DNA from: Chitinophaga sp. HK235
GTDB lineage: Bacteria > Bacteroidota > Bacteroidia > Chitinophagales > Chitinophagaceae
Direction: 5' to 3'
NCBI RefSeq assembly: GCF_018255755.1
Contig: NZ_CP073766.1
Location: 5,888,501-5,952,500 of the forward strand
DNA length: 64,000 bases
Part shown: positions 52,841 to 60,667 of the stretch, piece after piece
Position numbering within the stretch: position 1 is the stretch's first letter
How the letters are laid out: each line of letters opens with the position of its first letter
Translations under genes and position numbers: made by a program
The notes under the pieces: model-generated
Told to the model about the DNA's origin: nothing
The model's input: the letters and a program-made list of their open reading frames with translations, nothing else
Database searches by the model: none

Positions 52841-53764
52841 CTAGAATTTCGGGGTGTTTTTTTGCTTAAAAATCTGCGTCCGGCCAGATGACTTTTTTGA
52901 TGCCGTTGAGTTCTGTTTGGATGTTACAAAAGTCATCTGACTGGAGGTAGAAATAAGCGGTAGGCCTTCGTTTTGTACACCCTCTTTTTTGCATGCTTCA
53001 ACAAATTCCGCTGGTGTCATGTCATTCAGAGAGCTATGTGGGCGATACTGGTTGTATTCAATCCTCCATGTCTCAATTTTTTCCATAGCATCCTCCAAAG
53101 ATAAGAACCAATGGGCATTCAGGCATTCATCCCTGAAACTCCCATTGAAGGACTCCACATAAGGATTATCAGTCGGGCGACCAGGACGGGAATAATCCAT
53201 TGTAACCTTATGCTGATACGCCCATCTGTCCATTTCTTTAGATATGAACTCACTGCCATTGTCGGTTTGTATGCGTTTAGGGAGAATTCCCTGACCTATT
53301 CGCAGCTGCTCCAGCACCCCTACAACATCGTATCCTTTTAATGATTTTCCTACGTGGATAGCGAGGCATTCCCGACTATAATTATCCACTACAGTTAACG
53401 ATCGGAATTTTTTCCCGTCATAGAGCGCGTCTGATACAAAATCCATTGATATGCATTGATATAATTCTGTAAGCAATGGCCGCTCCAGCCGGTGAGCTGC
53501 GGATTTGTTCCGACGGGGGCGTTTACTCCTAAGGTTCAATCCCTCCTCCCTATATATCCGGTAAGTCCGTTTATGGTTGTCTGTCCAGCCCTCCCGACGC
53601 AAAAGCGTGTGAATCCGACGATAACCATATCGTATCCTCGTATCAGCGATCTCCCTAATACGTTTCCGTAAGGGGCGGTCCTCCCTCCTGTGAGATTTGT
53701 AGTAATAAACCGACGCAGGAATCATCAGTACACGACAGCACTGACGGATGGGAGTCTTATACAT
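52841..53764 (-). CDS. IS3 transposase OrfB (DDE integrase)
   Basis: 307 residues from ATG 53764, the catalytic part of the transposase. HTH_21-like N-terminus (PLRKRIREIADTRIRYGYRR), then the rve integrase core: YQCISMDFVSDALYDGKKF gives the first Asp, IQTDNGSEFIS the second, and NPYVESFNGSFRDECLN the Glu. In vivo it is probably made mainly as OrfAB by -1 frameshifting on the A8G tract near the end of orfA; upstream of its ATG the OrfB frame stays open as KVLRPAQKRELAQSLSQ, consistent with fusion. It looks intact. Confidence 0.93.
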   Translation of the reverse strand: MYKTPIRQCCRVLMIPASVYYYKSHRREDRPLRKRIREIADTRIRYGYRRIHTLLRREGWTDNHKRTYRIYREEGLNLRSKRPRRNKSAAHRLERPLLTELYQCISMDFVSDALYDGKKFRSLTVVDNYSRECLAIHVGKSLKGYDVVGVLEQLRIGQGILPKRIQTDNGSEFISKEMDRWAYQHKVTMDYSRPGRPTDNPYVESFNGSFRDECLNAHWFLSLEDAMEKIETWRIEYNQYRPHSSLNDMTPAEFVEACKKEGVQNEGLPLISTSSQMTFVTSKQNSTASKKSSGRTQIFKQKNTPKF

Positions 53765-53805
53765 CTGGCTTAAGGATTGGGCCAGCTCTCGCTTTTGAGC
53801 TGGCC

Positions 53806-54078
53806 TTAATACTTTTTTTTGAGCACATCCTGCAGCATCTGCTTATCCAGACTTAACTCCGCTACGATCTTCTTCAGCTTGGCATTTTCATCTTCCAATT
53901 GCTTTAAACGCCGTAGCTCGGATGGATCCAGGCCTCCATACTTCTTTTTCCAGTTGTAAAATGTAGCCTGACTAATCCCTAATTTCCGGCAGATTTCCTC
54001 TACGGATATCCCTGTCTCGGATTGTTTGATCGCAAATACGATCTGAGCCTCAGTAAATTTGGTCTTTTTCATGGGCAA
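53806..54078 (-). CDS. IS3 transposase OrfA
   Basis: A 90-residue helix-turn-helix protein (KFTEAQIVFAIKQSETGISV, EEICRKLGISQATFYNWKKKYG) with a C-terminal leucine zipper (LRRLKQLEDENAKLKKIVAE). It ends LKKKY at an A-rich slippery site (CTCAAAAAAAAGTATTAA) where a -1 shift enters the OrfB frame. Typical length for OrfA. Confidence 0.92.
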   Translation of the reverse strand: MPMKKTKFTEAQIVFAIKQSETGISVEEICRKLGISQATFYNWKKKYGGLDPSELRRLKQLEDENAKLKKIVAELSLDKQMLQDVLKKKY

Positions 54079-54144
54079 TTTGCTCCTTTAAGTTATGAAG
54101 AATTACCCCGAAATTTCTAATTTTCAGTGCTACAGTTTTTGGGG

Positions 54145-54522
54145 AGGAGATCACGTCAATTCATTACCCGCAAAGCTGTAAACAGCGACCTGTTACAAAA
54201 GCTGGAAGAAATTTTAGATGAATATTTCAACAATGAAAAATCATTAAGCCAGGGGATTCCGACAGTTCAATACCTTGCAGAAATGATGAATATAACACCG
54301 AGTTATTTAAGTGATATGTTGCGTGCTCTCACCGGGCAAAATGCACAGCAACACATACATCATAAACTCATAGAAAAAGCGAAAGAAAAATTATCTACAA
54401 CCAGCTTATCCGTAAGTGAGGTTGCCTACGAATTGGGTTTTGAACACTCGCAGTCGTTTAGTAAACTATTCAAAACAAAAACTAATCTTTCACCCCTCGA
54501 ATTCAGGCGGTCTTTTAACTAA
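54145..54522 (+). pseudogene. AraC family regulator, C-terminal fragment truncated at the IS
   Basis: About 126 codons in a frame open from the IS right end. RRSRQFITRKAVNSDLLQKL, then the AraC DNA-binding domain (PTVQYLAEMMNITPSYLSDM and EVAYELGFEHSQSFSKLFK). Bacteroidota AraC proteins of this type have about 170 more residues before this point; they are missing. The sequence on the other side of the IS does not encode them, so the break is not a simple insertion: a deletion or earlier rearrangement must also have occurred. A GTG in the IS end could still drive a short product. Confidence 0.8.
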
Positions 54523-54524
54523 TT

Positions 54525-55007
54525 TTAAGTCAGTTTGTAAATAAATTCTTCTATTTCCGCTTGTCGTGCATTGGCAAAACCTTTGTCTGTACCAATTTTC
54601 ACAAAATTACATTTCTCTAAAACTTTCTGTGAACCAAAATTGTCAAATGCAACTCGTCCGAAAATGGGTCTCCTGTTTTCTCTTTTTAGAAACGCTTGAA
54701 GTGCTTTTGTCGCAATACCTTTACCCCAAAATTTTTTGTCAATCCAATATGTAATTTCTGCTTCGCCTTCCATTTCAAATGCTGCGATACTTCCAGCAAT
54801 ACTGTTGTCCACAATTATTGTCTGCATATTTATAGTCGGGTCATTCAACAGTTTTGAATATTTCTGAAGATATGCTGTTTTATCTGTCGGGTCCTTTGAT
54901 GTGAAAGCAGCTAAATAATTTGCGTCATTGTCAAGTTGAAAGATAAAGAGGAACGCTAAATCAGTAATTTCTGTCTTTCGCAAGATGATTTCATTGTTGT
55001 TTATCAT
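54525..55007 (-). CDS. GNAT family N-acetyltransferase
   Basis: A 160-residue acetyltransferase. GSIAAFEMEGEAEITYWIDKK gives strands 3 and 4, FWGKGIATKALQAFLKRE the acetyl-CoA loop (QxxGxG/A type, here K-G-I-A), and VAFDNFGSQKVLEKCNFVKI the family end. More AT-rich than most of the window. Convergent with the AraC fragment, 2 bp apart. Substrate unknown. Confidence 0.88.
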   Translation of the reverse strand: MINNNEIILRKTEITDLAFLFIFQLDNDANYLAAFTSKDPTDKTAYLQKYSKLLNDPTINMQTIIVDNSIAGSIAAFEMEGEAEITYWIDKKFWGKGIATKALQAFLKRENRRPIFGRVAFDNFGSQKVLEKCNFVKIGTDKGFANARQAEIEEFIYKLT

Positions 55008-55053
55008 TCTTTATATTTCTGTTATTATACGCTATTTTTAGCAGGAAACATAA

Positions 55054-55671
55054 TCATTCCGCTGATGTAAATGGCTCCAGCACCAACTGAAGTTTTTCTT
55101 CCAGTATTTTTTTCTCTTCAGTGGTCAGTCTGATAATCACTACATCCTGGCCGGCCCAGGTATAGTCAGGACCGAGACATGCATAATAGGGTTCCTTTGT
55201 TGCGGCGGCAATTTCAACAAGTACATCTCCCAGTATCATATCATCATACCAGTCATCCTGATAAGCTGGTGCAAAAGTTTTCTCCTGCCCGTCGATTTTG
55301 CAGTTAACGTTAATAGGACCGCTGTCACTCTCCCACACTTCCCGGATGTCAGTGATAAGGTCTTCTTTCCCGGAAATCCTGTTACATAACAGTAAAAGAT
55401 CAGTATAGCTGTTGTTCCCGGCGCATACGTCAGCTTCCATATCCAGATAAAGCACTTTCTTTGTGTCCAGCGTGATAAGGGCATGATCAGTGGATGGAAT
55501 TTCAGAAGCGTTCTCATTAAAGAGGTCAAAATAGGCATCCTTTCTCTTTTTCAGTATTTCGTCCAGCAGCGCTTCATCACTCAGAGAAGCATAATCCCTG
55601 AAAAATCCCGCTTCTCTGAGCACAGACAGGTAACCGAAAGGGCGTGAGGGGGTTGTAGCGTTTTTATTCAT
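55054..55671 (-). CDS. Conserved-looking hypothetical protein
   Basis: A 205-residue soluble acidic protein that I do not recognise. N-terminus MNKNATTPSRPFGYLSVLRE; acidic patches around 60-110 (ALITLDTKKVLYLDMEADV) and 120-170; C-terminus VVIIRLTTEEKKILEEKLQL. It has no signal peptide or membrane helix. Its size, acidity and place in an accessory region recall immunity or polymorphic-toxin-related proteins, but no toxin is next to it. Confidence is for it being a gene. Confidence 0.65.
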   Translation of the reverse strand: MNKNATTPSRPFGYLSVLREAGFFRDYASLSDEALLDEILKKRKDAYFDLFNENASEIPSTDHALITLDTKKVLYLDMEADVCAGNNSYTDLLLLCNRISGKEDLITDIREVWESDSGPINVNCKIDGQEKTFAPAYQDDWYDDMILGDVLVEIAAATKEPYYACLGPDYTWAGQDVVIIRLTTEEKKILEEKLQLVLEPFTSAE

Positions 55672-55798
55672 AGTATAGTAAAATTATGTTTAATGGAGGC
55701 AAGATATTATCGTGCTACGCAATGTATCTACGTGAAAAAAACAATTGTGCTTCTCTGGAAAAGTTGACAAGGACTTCAATCAGGCAGAAGCAGTATGT

Positions 55799-57736
55799 CT
55801 ATAAACCGAGTAAATTCCGGATAAATGGATAGTTGGCAGCTACATAAATCAGAAATATTACAATCATGAATACGCCCATTAACCATTCCATAATAACCAC
55901 GATAAGCAGCGGGTTTGGAAAACTGAAATATGTTTTGCTGAATTTGTAATCGAAAAAGATGTAAAAGCTTTTCCAAAAGCATTTTAGAAAATTTTTGATG
56001 TAATCTTTTGGGTCATATGGACTCTTTTTTCGTTTTTTGCTCTTATTGGCGCTCTCTTTTTTCTCTTCGTTTTCAGTATCGATATACGCTATGAAAGTTT
56101 TTCGGAAGAGAAAATAATAAAGAAGGGTGAAAAGGGTAATGATGAAAAAGCAACTCATCAGAAAGTTTCCTCCGCCTTTATAACCATTCCGTACTGCGAG
56201 TTCAAGAAAACTTATCCAGTATAATTCAAGTAGATTTTTTATACTTGGGTTATGCCAAAGGTAGACTACTTTAAAGCCTAGTTGCTGGTGCCGGTACTTG
56301 TTCTCCAGTTCGTTAACTAGGTCCTGGTTACGACTATACGTAAATTTAATGTCATCGATCAGCTTATCATAGAAACTGTTTACGTTTTCCAGGAATGCTT
56401 TACTACGCATAGAGATAGCTGAATTCGTTTGGCAATACATAAAATTTAATTCACCTATGGAAACGGGGTTAATATTAAAATTGGAGAGATTGAAATTTGA
56501 TGGATTGAGTATAATATTCAGGCCGGATGAAAGATGACTATAGTAAAAGCTATTATTGGTTTTCAGCGAGTCTTTAATGATGGTATTAAAGAGCATTAAG
56601 GTATCAGAGAAAAAGGCGTCTTTTAAATCAATGTTATTCACATACTGGTTGTTGAAACTTGTCATATGTGAAAAGTTAGCAGAATTAAAAGACATATTGC
56701 AGATGGGAAACTTCATGTTTGAAGCCGGTGCCAGATCAATCTCCGGAGTGTCTTCCGCCTGACTGTCATTGTATTTTAATCGTGACTGATCCCGGAAAAA
56801 GGTAGTAATGTAGGTCCTCCCTTTAAATGTTACTCCGGAAAAATCAAGTGAGTAATATGGATTATTATTGTAAATGACAGCTTCGTCATAGAAGATACAG
56901 TTGGGAGTAGCCTTATAGGCAGGCTGTGTTCTTAGACCAGTAAAGGGATCGCTGAAAAAATTACTGAAGACTTTTTCAGCCCAGGTGAATACCTTATTCC
57001 CGATCTGCGTTATTCGCTGATCATCGGCGAGCGGGAAGTAGGTGATCTGAGAGATGTAGTCATTTATAATTCTTGATCTTCTGTTAAACGAAGTGTTGTC
57101 AAATACTACTCCATTTGAGAATCTTCCAAAAGTAAAATTGTTTAGGAAAGTAACATCATCATTGAAAATGATATTCCTGAAATATACATTGGTGAAAGTA
57201 CATTGCTTAAATGTAACAGGTTTTTGAAAAAGTGTTTTGGGATAATTACGATTTGAAGTATGGGGTAATTTGTCCGGCAGTTCTTCACCGGGAAATTTTA
57301 TGTATTGGATGTAAGCGTTTTCAAAATGTAATTGATATGGTATCACCCAGTTGTCACCCTGCCTTTCGGCAAGTGAATCCAGATAAAGGGTGTCAATCAT
57401 CGAAGTCCCTATAGGTATATTATTTTTTATCTGCGAGTATAATTGCCATTCGTTATCATTCTGCTTACTATATTCAATAAGTAGTCTGGAAGGTCTTCGC
57501 TCGAATATTAAAGCATTACTATCCATAAGATGTTGATCCGCTCTGTAGACGTGCATAAAGCTTTTGGAGCTTCCATTGGAGAGCCTGTAGTAATTAATAT
57601 CAGTATAAGGATCTATTCGGCCTATAATTGTCTTGTAATAGTTGTATTGGATAGAATTGCGCTGAGCATACATTGATAAACCAGATATCAGTAGCGCCAA
57701 TGACAATAATGTACACTTATAGCGGGGAGAAGGCAT
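55799..57736 (-). CDS. Large membrane protein with pentapeptide-like repeats
   Basis: A 645-residue protein. Signal peptide LLSLALLISGLSMYAQ; a periplasmic or exposed part (30-470) with degenerate pentapeptide-like strands (FKQCTFTNVYFRNIIFNDDV, LDFSGVTFKGRTYITTFF, MSFNSANFSHMTSFNNQYVN); then two or three C-terminal transmembrane helices (FLMSCFFIITLFTLLYYFLF; LLIVVIMEWLMGVFMIVIFL) separated by a Lys-rich cytoplasmic loop (EEKKESANKSKKRKKSPYD). The architecture, exported repeat domain then membrane helices, resembles some pentapeptide/ion-channel-like proteins, but I cannot name a family. AT-rich compared with neighbours. Confidence 0.7.
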   Translation of the reverse strand: MPSPRYKCTLLSLALLISGLSMYAQRNSIQYNYYKTIIGRIDPYTDINYYRLSNGSSKSFMHVYRADQHLMDSNALIFERRPSRLLIEYSKQNDNEWQLYSQIKNNIPIGTSMIDTLYLDSLAERQGDNWVIPYQLHFENAYIQYIKFPGEELPDKLPHTSNRNYPKTLFQKPVTFKQCTFTNVYFRNIIFNDDVTFLNNFTFGRFSNGVVFDNTSFNRRSRIINDYISQITYFPLADDQRITQIGNKVFTWAEKVFSNFFSDPFTGLRTQPAYKATPNCIFYDEAVIYNNNPYYSLDFSGVTFKGRTYITTFFRDQSRLKYNDSQAEDTPEIDLAPASNMKFPICNMSFNSANFSHMTSFNNQYVNNIDLKDAFFSDTLMLFNTIIKDSLKTNNSFYYSHLSSGLNIILNPSNFNLSNFNINPVSIGELNFMYCQTNSAISMRSKAFLENVNSFYDKLIDDIKFTYSRNQDLVNELENKYRHQQLGFKVVYLWHNPSIKNLLELYWISFLELAVRNGYKGGGNFLMSCFFIITLFTLLYYFLFRKTFIAYIDTENEEKKESANKSKKRKKSPYDPKDYIKNFLKCFWKSFYIFFDYKFSKTYFSFPNPLLIVVIMEWLMGVFMIVIFLIYVAANYPFIRNLLGL

Positions 57737-57942
57737 TTCTTTAAAGGATTTTTTGGGGCGATGAATTTAATGAAAAATTAAATTTTCGGATCTGAAGCGT
57801 ATGCCCTAAGAAAGAGGATAATTGTTAATCCTTGTAGGTAGTAGTTTCATTCATACTCAACTTATCAACAACAGAAAATTTTCTCTTTTTGCCCAACCTC
57901 TTCTGCAGTTGTTCCCGTTTACTTTTATAAACGACTTTTCTT

Positions 57943-58272
57943 ATGAGATATCTTCCCATTTATTTTTTAGCAGTATTGCTGGGTATTTGTTGTGTGATCG
58001 GTTGTAAAAAGGATATGAGTGAAGTGACCCTTCAGGAGATGGCTGCGCAAAAGGCGAAATTGAGTGCCGACTCAACAGGTCATCACCATGATAGTACCAG
58101 GCTTGATTCTATCCATCATCCCGGTGATACCATCAAACATCCGGATACCCCCTGGCATCCAATAGATACACCGAGACATCCGATTGACACGCCCAGGCAT
58201 CCGGTAGACAGTCCCAGACATCCGATAGATACATCATGGCATCCCCGCCCGGACAGTTCCCGGAGGAGATAA
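57943..58272 (+). CDS. His/Pro-rich repeat lipoprotein
   Basis: A 109-residue lipoprotein with lipobox GICCVIGC (Cys at about residue 21) followed by KKDMSEVTLQEMAAQKAKLS. The C-terminal half is a heptad repeat of HPIDTPR type (WHPIDTPRHPIDTPRHPVDS...), encoded by imperfect 21-bp DNA repeats at about 58151-58245. Regularly spaced His and Asp could bind metal ions. The protein is outer- or inner-membrane anchored. No family recognised. A terminator follows. Confidence 0.75.
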   Translation: MRYLPIYFLAVLLGICCVIGCKKDMSEVTLQEMAAQKAKLSADSTGHHHDSTRLDSIHHPGDTIKHPDTPWHPIDTPRHPIDTPRHPVDSPRHPIDTSWHPRPDSSRRR

Positions 58273-58315
58273 CTGATTACGTATATGCTATCATGTTAGA
58301 CAAAAACTATCTTAG

Positions 58316-58334
58316 CCCAGGACTTCAGTCCTGG
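58316..58334. repeat. Dispersed palindrome, second copy
   Basis: CCCAGGACT-TC-AGTCCTGG, nearly identical to 31043-31062. It lies between the His-rich lipoprotein gene and its terminator. Confidence 0.6.
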
Positions 58335-58351
58335 ATTAAAATAAAAACAAT

Positions 58352-58388
58352 AGTTGCTATATGACTGAATAGTCTATAGCAACTTTTC
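58352..58388 (+). terminator. Terminator before the ECF sigma operon
   Basis: AGTTGCTATA and TATAGCAACT pair perfectly, with an inner GACT/AGTC stem and GAAT loop, followed by TTTCCC. It separates the His-rich lipoprotein gene from the sigma factor gene. Confidence 0.7.
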
Positions 58389-58431
58389 CCATTTTGATAA
58401 CCCACATTTGGTACTGTAACAGTATTGCCCT

Positions 58432-58962
58432 TTGGAAGATTTACAGCAATTGGTACGTGACTGCCTGGCCAACGACAGGCGCAGCCAGGAAAAACTATAC
58501 CGGAAGTTCTACCCGGCACTATTCCTATTGTGCCGGAAATTCTTCAGCCAGCCTGAGGAAGCAGTGGAAGTACTGAACGATGGTATGCTGCAGGTATTTA
58601 CACAACTGGAAAAATATGACGCCGCTAAAGGGGAATTCTTTAACTGGGTGTATACTGTTGTCAGAAATACAGCACTGGACAAAATACGCAGCCGTAAATG
58701 GCCATCACATAATGAAATAGATGAAGAAGTAGTGACAACGCAGAATAATACGCTGGGCAAACTGGCCTGGGAAGATATCTATAAACTGCTCGACGCATTA
58801 CCTCCATCTACCAGAGCTGTGTGCACACTGTTTTATCTGGAAGGCTTTCCGGTGAAAGATATTGCCGAAATGCTTAAACAAAGCCCGGGAACAGTGAAAT
58901 GGCACCTGAGTGAAACACGAACTAAACTGAAGCCGATATTGGAGCAACACTACCTTAAATGA
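58432..58962 (+). CDS. ECF sigma factor with TTG start
   Basis: A 176-residue sigma-70 family factor. The best start is a TTG (MEDLQQLVRDCLANDRRS); no in-frame ATG lies upstream. Region 2: KLYRKFYPALFLLCRKFF, VEVLNDGMLQVFTQLEKYD, TVVRNTALDKIRSRKW. Region 4: ALPPSTRAVCTLFYLEGFP, DIAEMLKQSPGTVKWHLSE. The next gene, 7 bp downstream, encodes a transmembrane protein that probably acts as its anti-sigma partner. Not of the FecI type since no FecR or SusC is nearby. Confidence 0.93.
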   Translation: MEDLQQLVRDCLANDRRSQEKLYRKFYPALFLLCRKFFSQPEEAVEVLNDGMLQVFTQLEKYDAAKGEFFNWVYTVVRNTALDKIRSRKWPSHNEIDEEVVTTQNNTLGKLAWEDIYKLLDALPPSTRAVCTLFYLEGFPVKDIAEMLKQSPGTVKWHLSETRTKLKPILEQHYLK

Positions 58963-58969
58963 TACCTGA

Positions 58970-60667
58970 GTGAGTGAAAGTAACCTGCATAAGCACTTTT
59001 GGGACGATGAAGAAGTCCCCATTTCCTTACCTTCCGCTGATGACAGCTGGAAGCTCATGGAGCAGCGCCTGAATGCAGTGATGCCCGTGACTCCCCCGGC
59101 TAACGGACATCCCGCTCCAAATTCAGCAGGCATCATCGCCAAAATGCTGCCCTTCGTTAAATATGCAGTCGGCACCCTGTTTATATCCGGTTCCGTACTA
59201 TACGTTGTACACCGGAACAACCTTCCTGCACCGGTATTAGTGCCGGCGGGCAATACCATTACCATAAAAGACAGCACTACCCTTACTACAGACTCCATGG
59301 CAGACAATGTGAGCACTCCGGCTGCAACACCTGTCGTTTCCAAACCGGATACAACATTAGTCGCCAACAAAACAACAGCCACAGATCCGGAAAAAACGGA
59401 ATCTTCCCGGCAGGATATCCCGAGAGGAAAATCCTCAGTTGTGGCCACAGGTACCAATCATCGGGCTCTTGCTTCCAATACACCGGGTATACCCCCCATA
59501 TCAGCAGCTGCGTCTGATACACGAGCCGCGGCCGCCAATGCCCCTGCATCCGGAGTTTCGGGCCATTCAGTCCGAAATACACCAGTAGGTAACAGCGCAA
59601 CCTCAGGCTTTTCTGCAGCTGGAAGGGTATCTGTGAAAAGCGCTGCTGCTGATAAAGCAGTCGGTCAGCATACCTCCGCTTATGCTGGAGACAAAGCCCG
59701 GCGCCATTCCGGTATAACAGTGCCGTATACACGTAAGGATAACAGTTCCTCCGGTAACAACGCTGAGAAGTCGGAAAAAATCAGCGATGATATAACTGTA
59801 ACGCATAAACTACTTTCTCCGGCCTCCGTACAGGAAGCCTCCGGGAATACTGCAGCATCAGATCTGGCAGGCGTTAACAACTCCGAAGCATCCGCCATGC
59901 TAAAACCTGGGTTACCTGCCAGACTGATCCTGCAACCTCTTCCGCTTTATCATCGTAAAACAGAACACCCATTAAAAGCCAGCCGCGAAACCATGGATCA
60001 TCTCACCAGTAACCGTATGCCGCAGATAAAGCCGCATACACCTGGATACTGGCAATTGCTGGCACAGTGGACCATTCCGGTGCCCGTAAGCAGCAATCCG
60101 GCCTATTACAAAGGTCCCGATGGAAACAACCAGCTGTACAGACTATTAATTCCGGGTATCCGTATACAACGTGCCTGGAATAATGCAGCGATCAGTCTGG
60201 ATATGAATGCAATGGCTACCCAACTATATAACGATGCCCCTTATTACAGTGGAATAAGCCTGGCAGGTCCTAACGATAAGATCACCCGTACGCTAAGGCA
60301 AACCTTCGGCTACAGCGCATCACTGGCTTACCATCATCGTATAGTGGGTAACTTCTTCGGAAGTGCAGGCTTGCAGGGATATTACGGACATACCGCTTCC
60401 ATCTTTGAAACCAAAGAAGTCCGTGATACCATAAGTACCCGCACTTACAATAGTACTACTGCAGATAAAAGTAAAACCTGGAACAGCATAGGTCAGTTCC
60501 AGGGCAATATCACTGCTGAAGTTTATTACGATCATGCCAGATGGCAGGCTGCGGCCCGTACGGTAATTCCGGTGTTACATACTACAAAGGATTCGCTGGG
60601 AATGAATATGAAGCCGGTGATGCAATGGGAGGTATTACTCAGATGGAAGATCAACCGGCGCAAATAA
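58970..60667 (+). CDS. Sigma-associated transmembrane protein with C-terminal beta-barrel-like domain
   Basis: A 565-residue protein with GTG start (MSESNLHKHFWDDEEVPISL). Residues 1-62 are cytoplasmic and acidic-amphipathic, a likely sigma-binding segment. One transmembrane helix lies at about 63-82 (FVKYAVGTLFISGSVLYVVH). A long Ser/Thr/Ala-rich, low-complexity linker runs to about 300. Then a beta-rich region (GYWQLLAQWTIPVPVSSNPA, NFFGSAGLQGYYGHTA, WEVLLRWKINRRK) resembles outer-membrane beta-barrel strands. A single chain could thus link inner-membrane sigma control with the outer envelope. I know of no named family I can apply with confidence. Confidence 0.75.
   Translation: MSESNLHKHFWDDEEVPISLPSADDSWKLMEQRLNAVMPVTPPANGHPAPNSAGIIAKMLPFVKYAVGTLFISGSVLYVVHRNNLPAPVLVPAGNTITIKDSTTLTTDSMADNVSTPAATPVVSKPDTTLVANKTTATDPEKTESSRQDIPRGKSSVVATGTNHRALASNTPGIPPISAAASDTRAAAANAPASGVSGHSVRNTPVGNSATSGFSAAGRVSVKSAAADKAVGQHTSAYAGDKARRHSGITVPYTRKDNSSSGNNAEKSEKISDDITVTHKLLSPASVQEASGNTAASDLAGVNNSEASAMLKPGLPARLILQPLPLYHRKTEHPLKASRETMDHLTSNRMPQIKPHTPGYWQLLAQWTIPVPVSSNPAYYKGPDGNNQLYRLLIPGIRIQRAWNNAAISLDMNAMATQLYNDAPYYSGISLAGPNDKITRTLRQTFGYSASLAYHHRIVGNFFGSAGLQGYYGHTASIFETKEVRDTISTRTYNSTTADKSKTWNSIGQFQGNITAEVYYDHARWQAAARTVIPVLHTTKDSLGMNMKPVMQWEVLLRWKINRRK

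Larger units (their letters stand above)
52758..54150 (-). mobile_element. IS3-family insertion sequence
   Basis: Contains orfA and orfB of an IS3 transposase on the minus strand. Candidate ends: CTGCCCCCAAAAACT near 52763-52777 on the left and AGTTTTTGGGGAGG (54134-54147) on the right share an inverted CCCCAAAAACT core. A second inverted match, AGAATTTCGGGGT near 52842 and ACCCCGAAATTTCT at 54105-54117, lies inside. The left end could instead be near 52814, where TGCTCCCCAATTTAGTAGC also aligns with the right end; in that case 52758-52813 belongs to another IS3 remnant. I could not find a clear target duplication. Confidence 0.7.
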
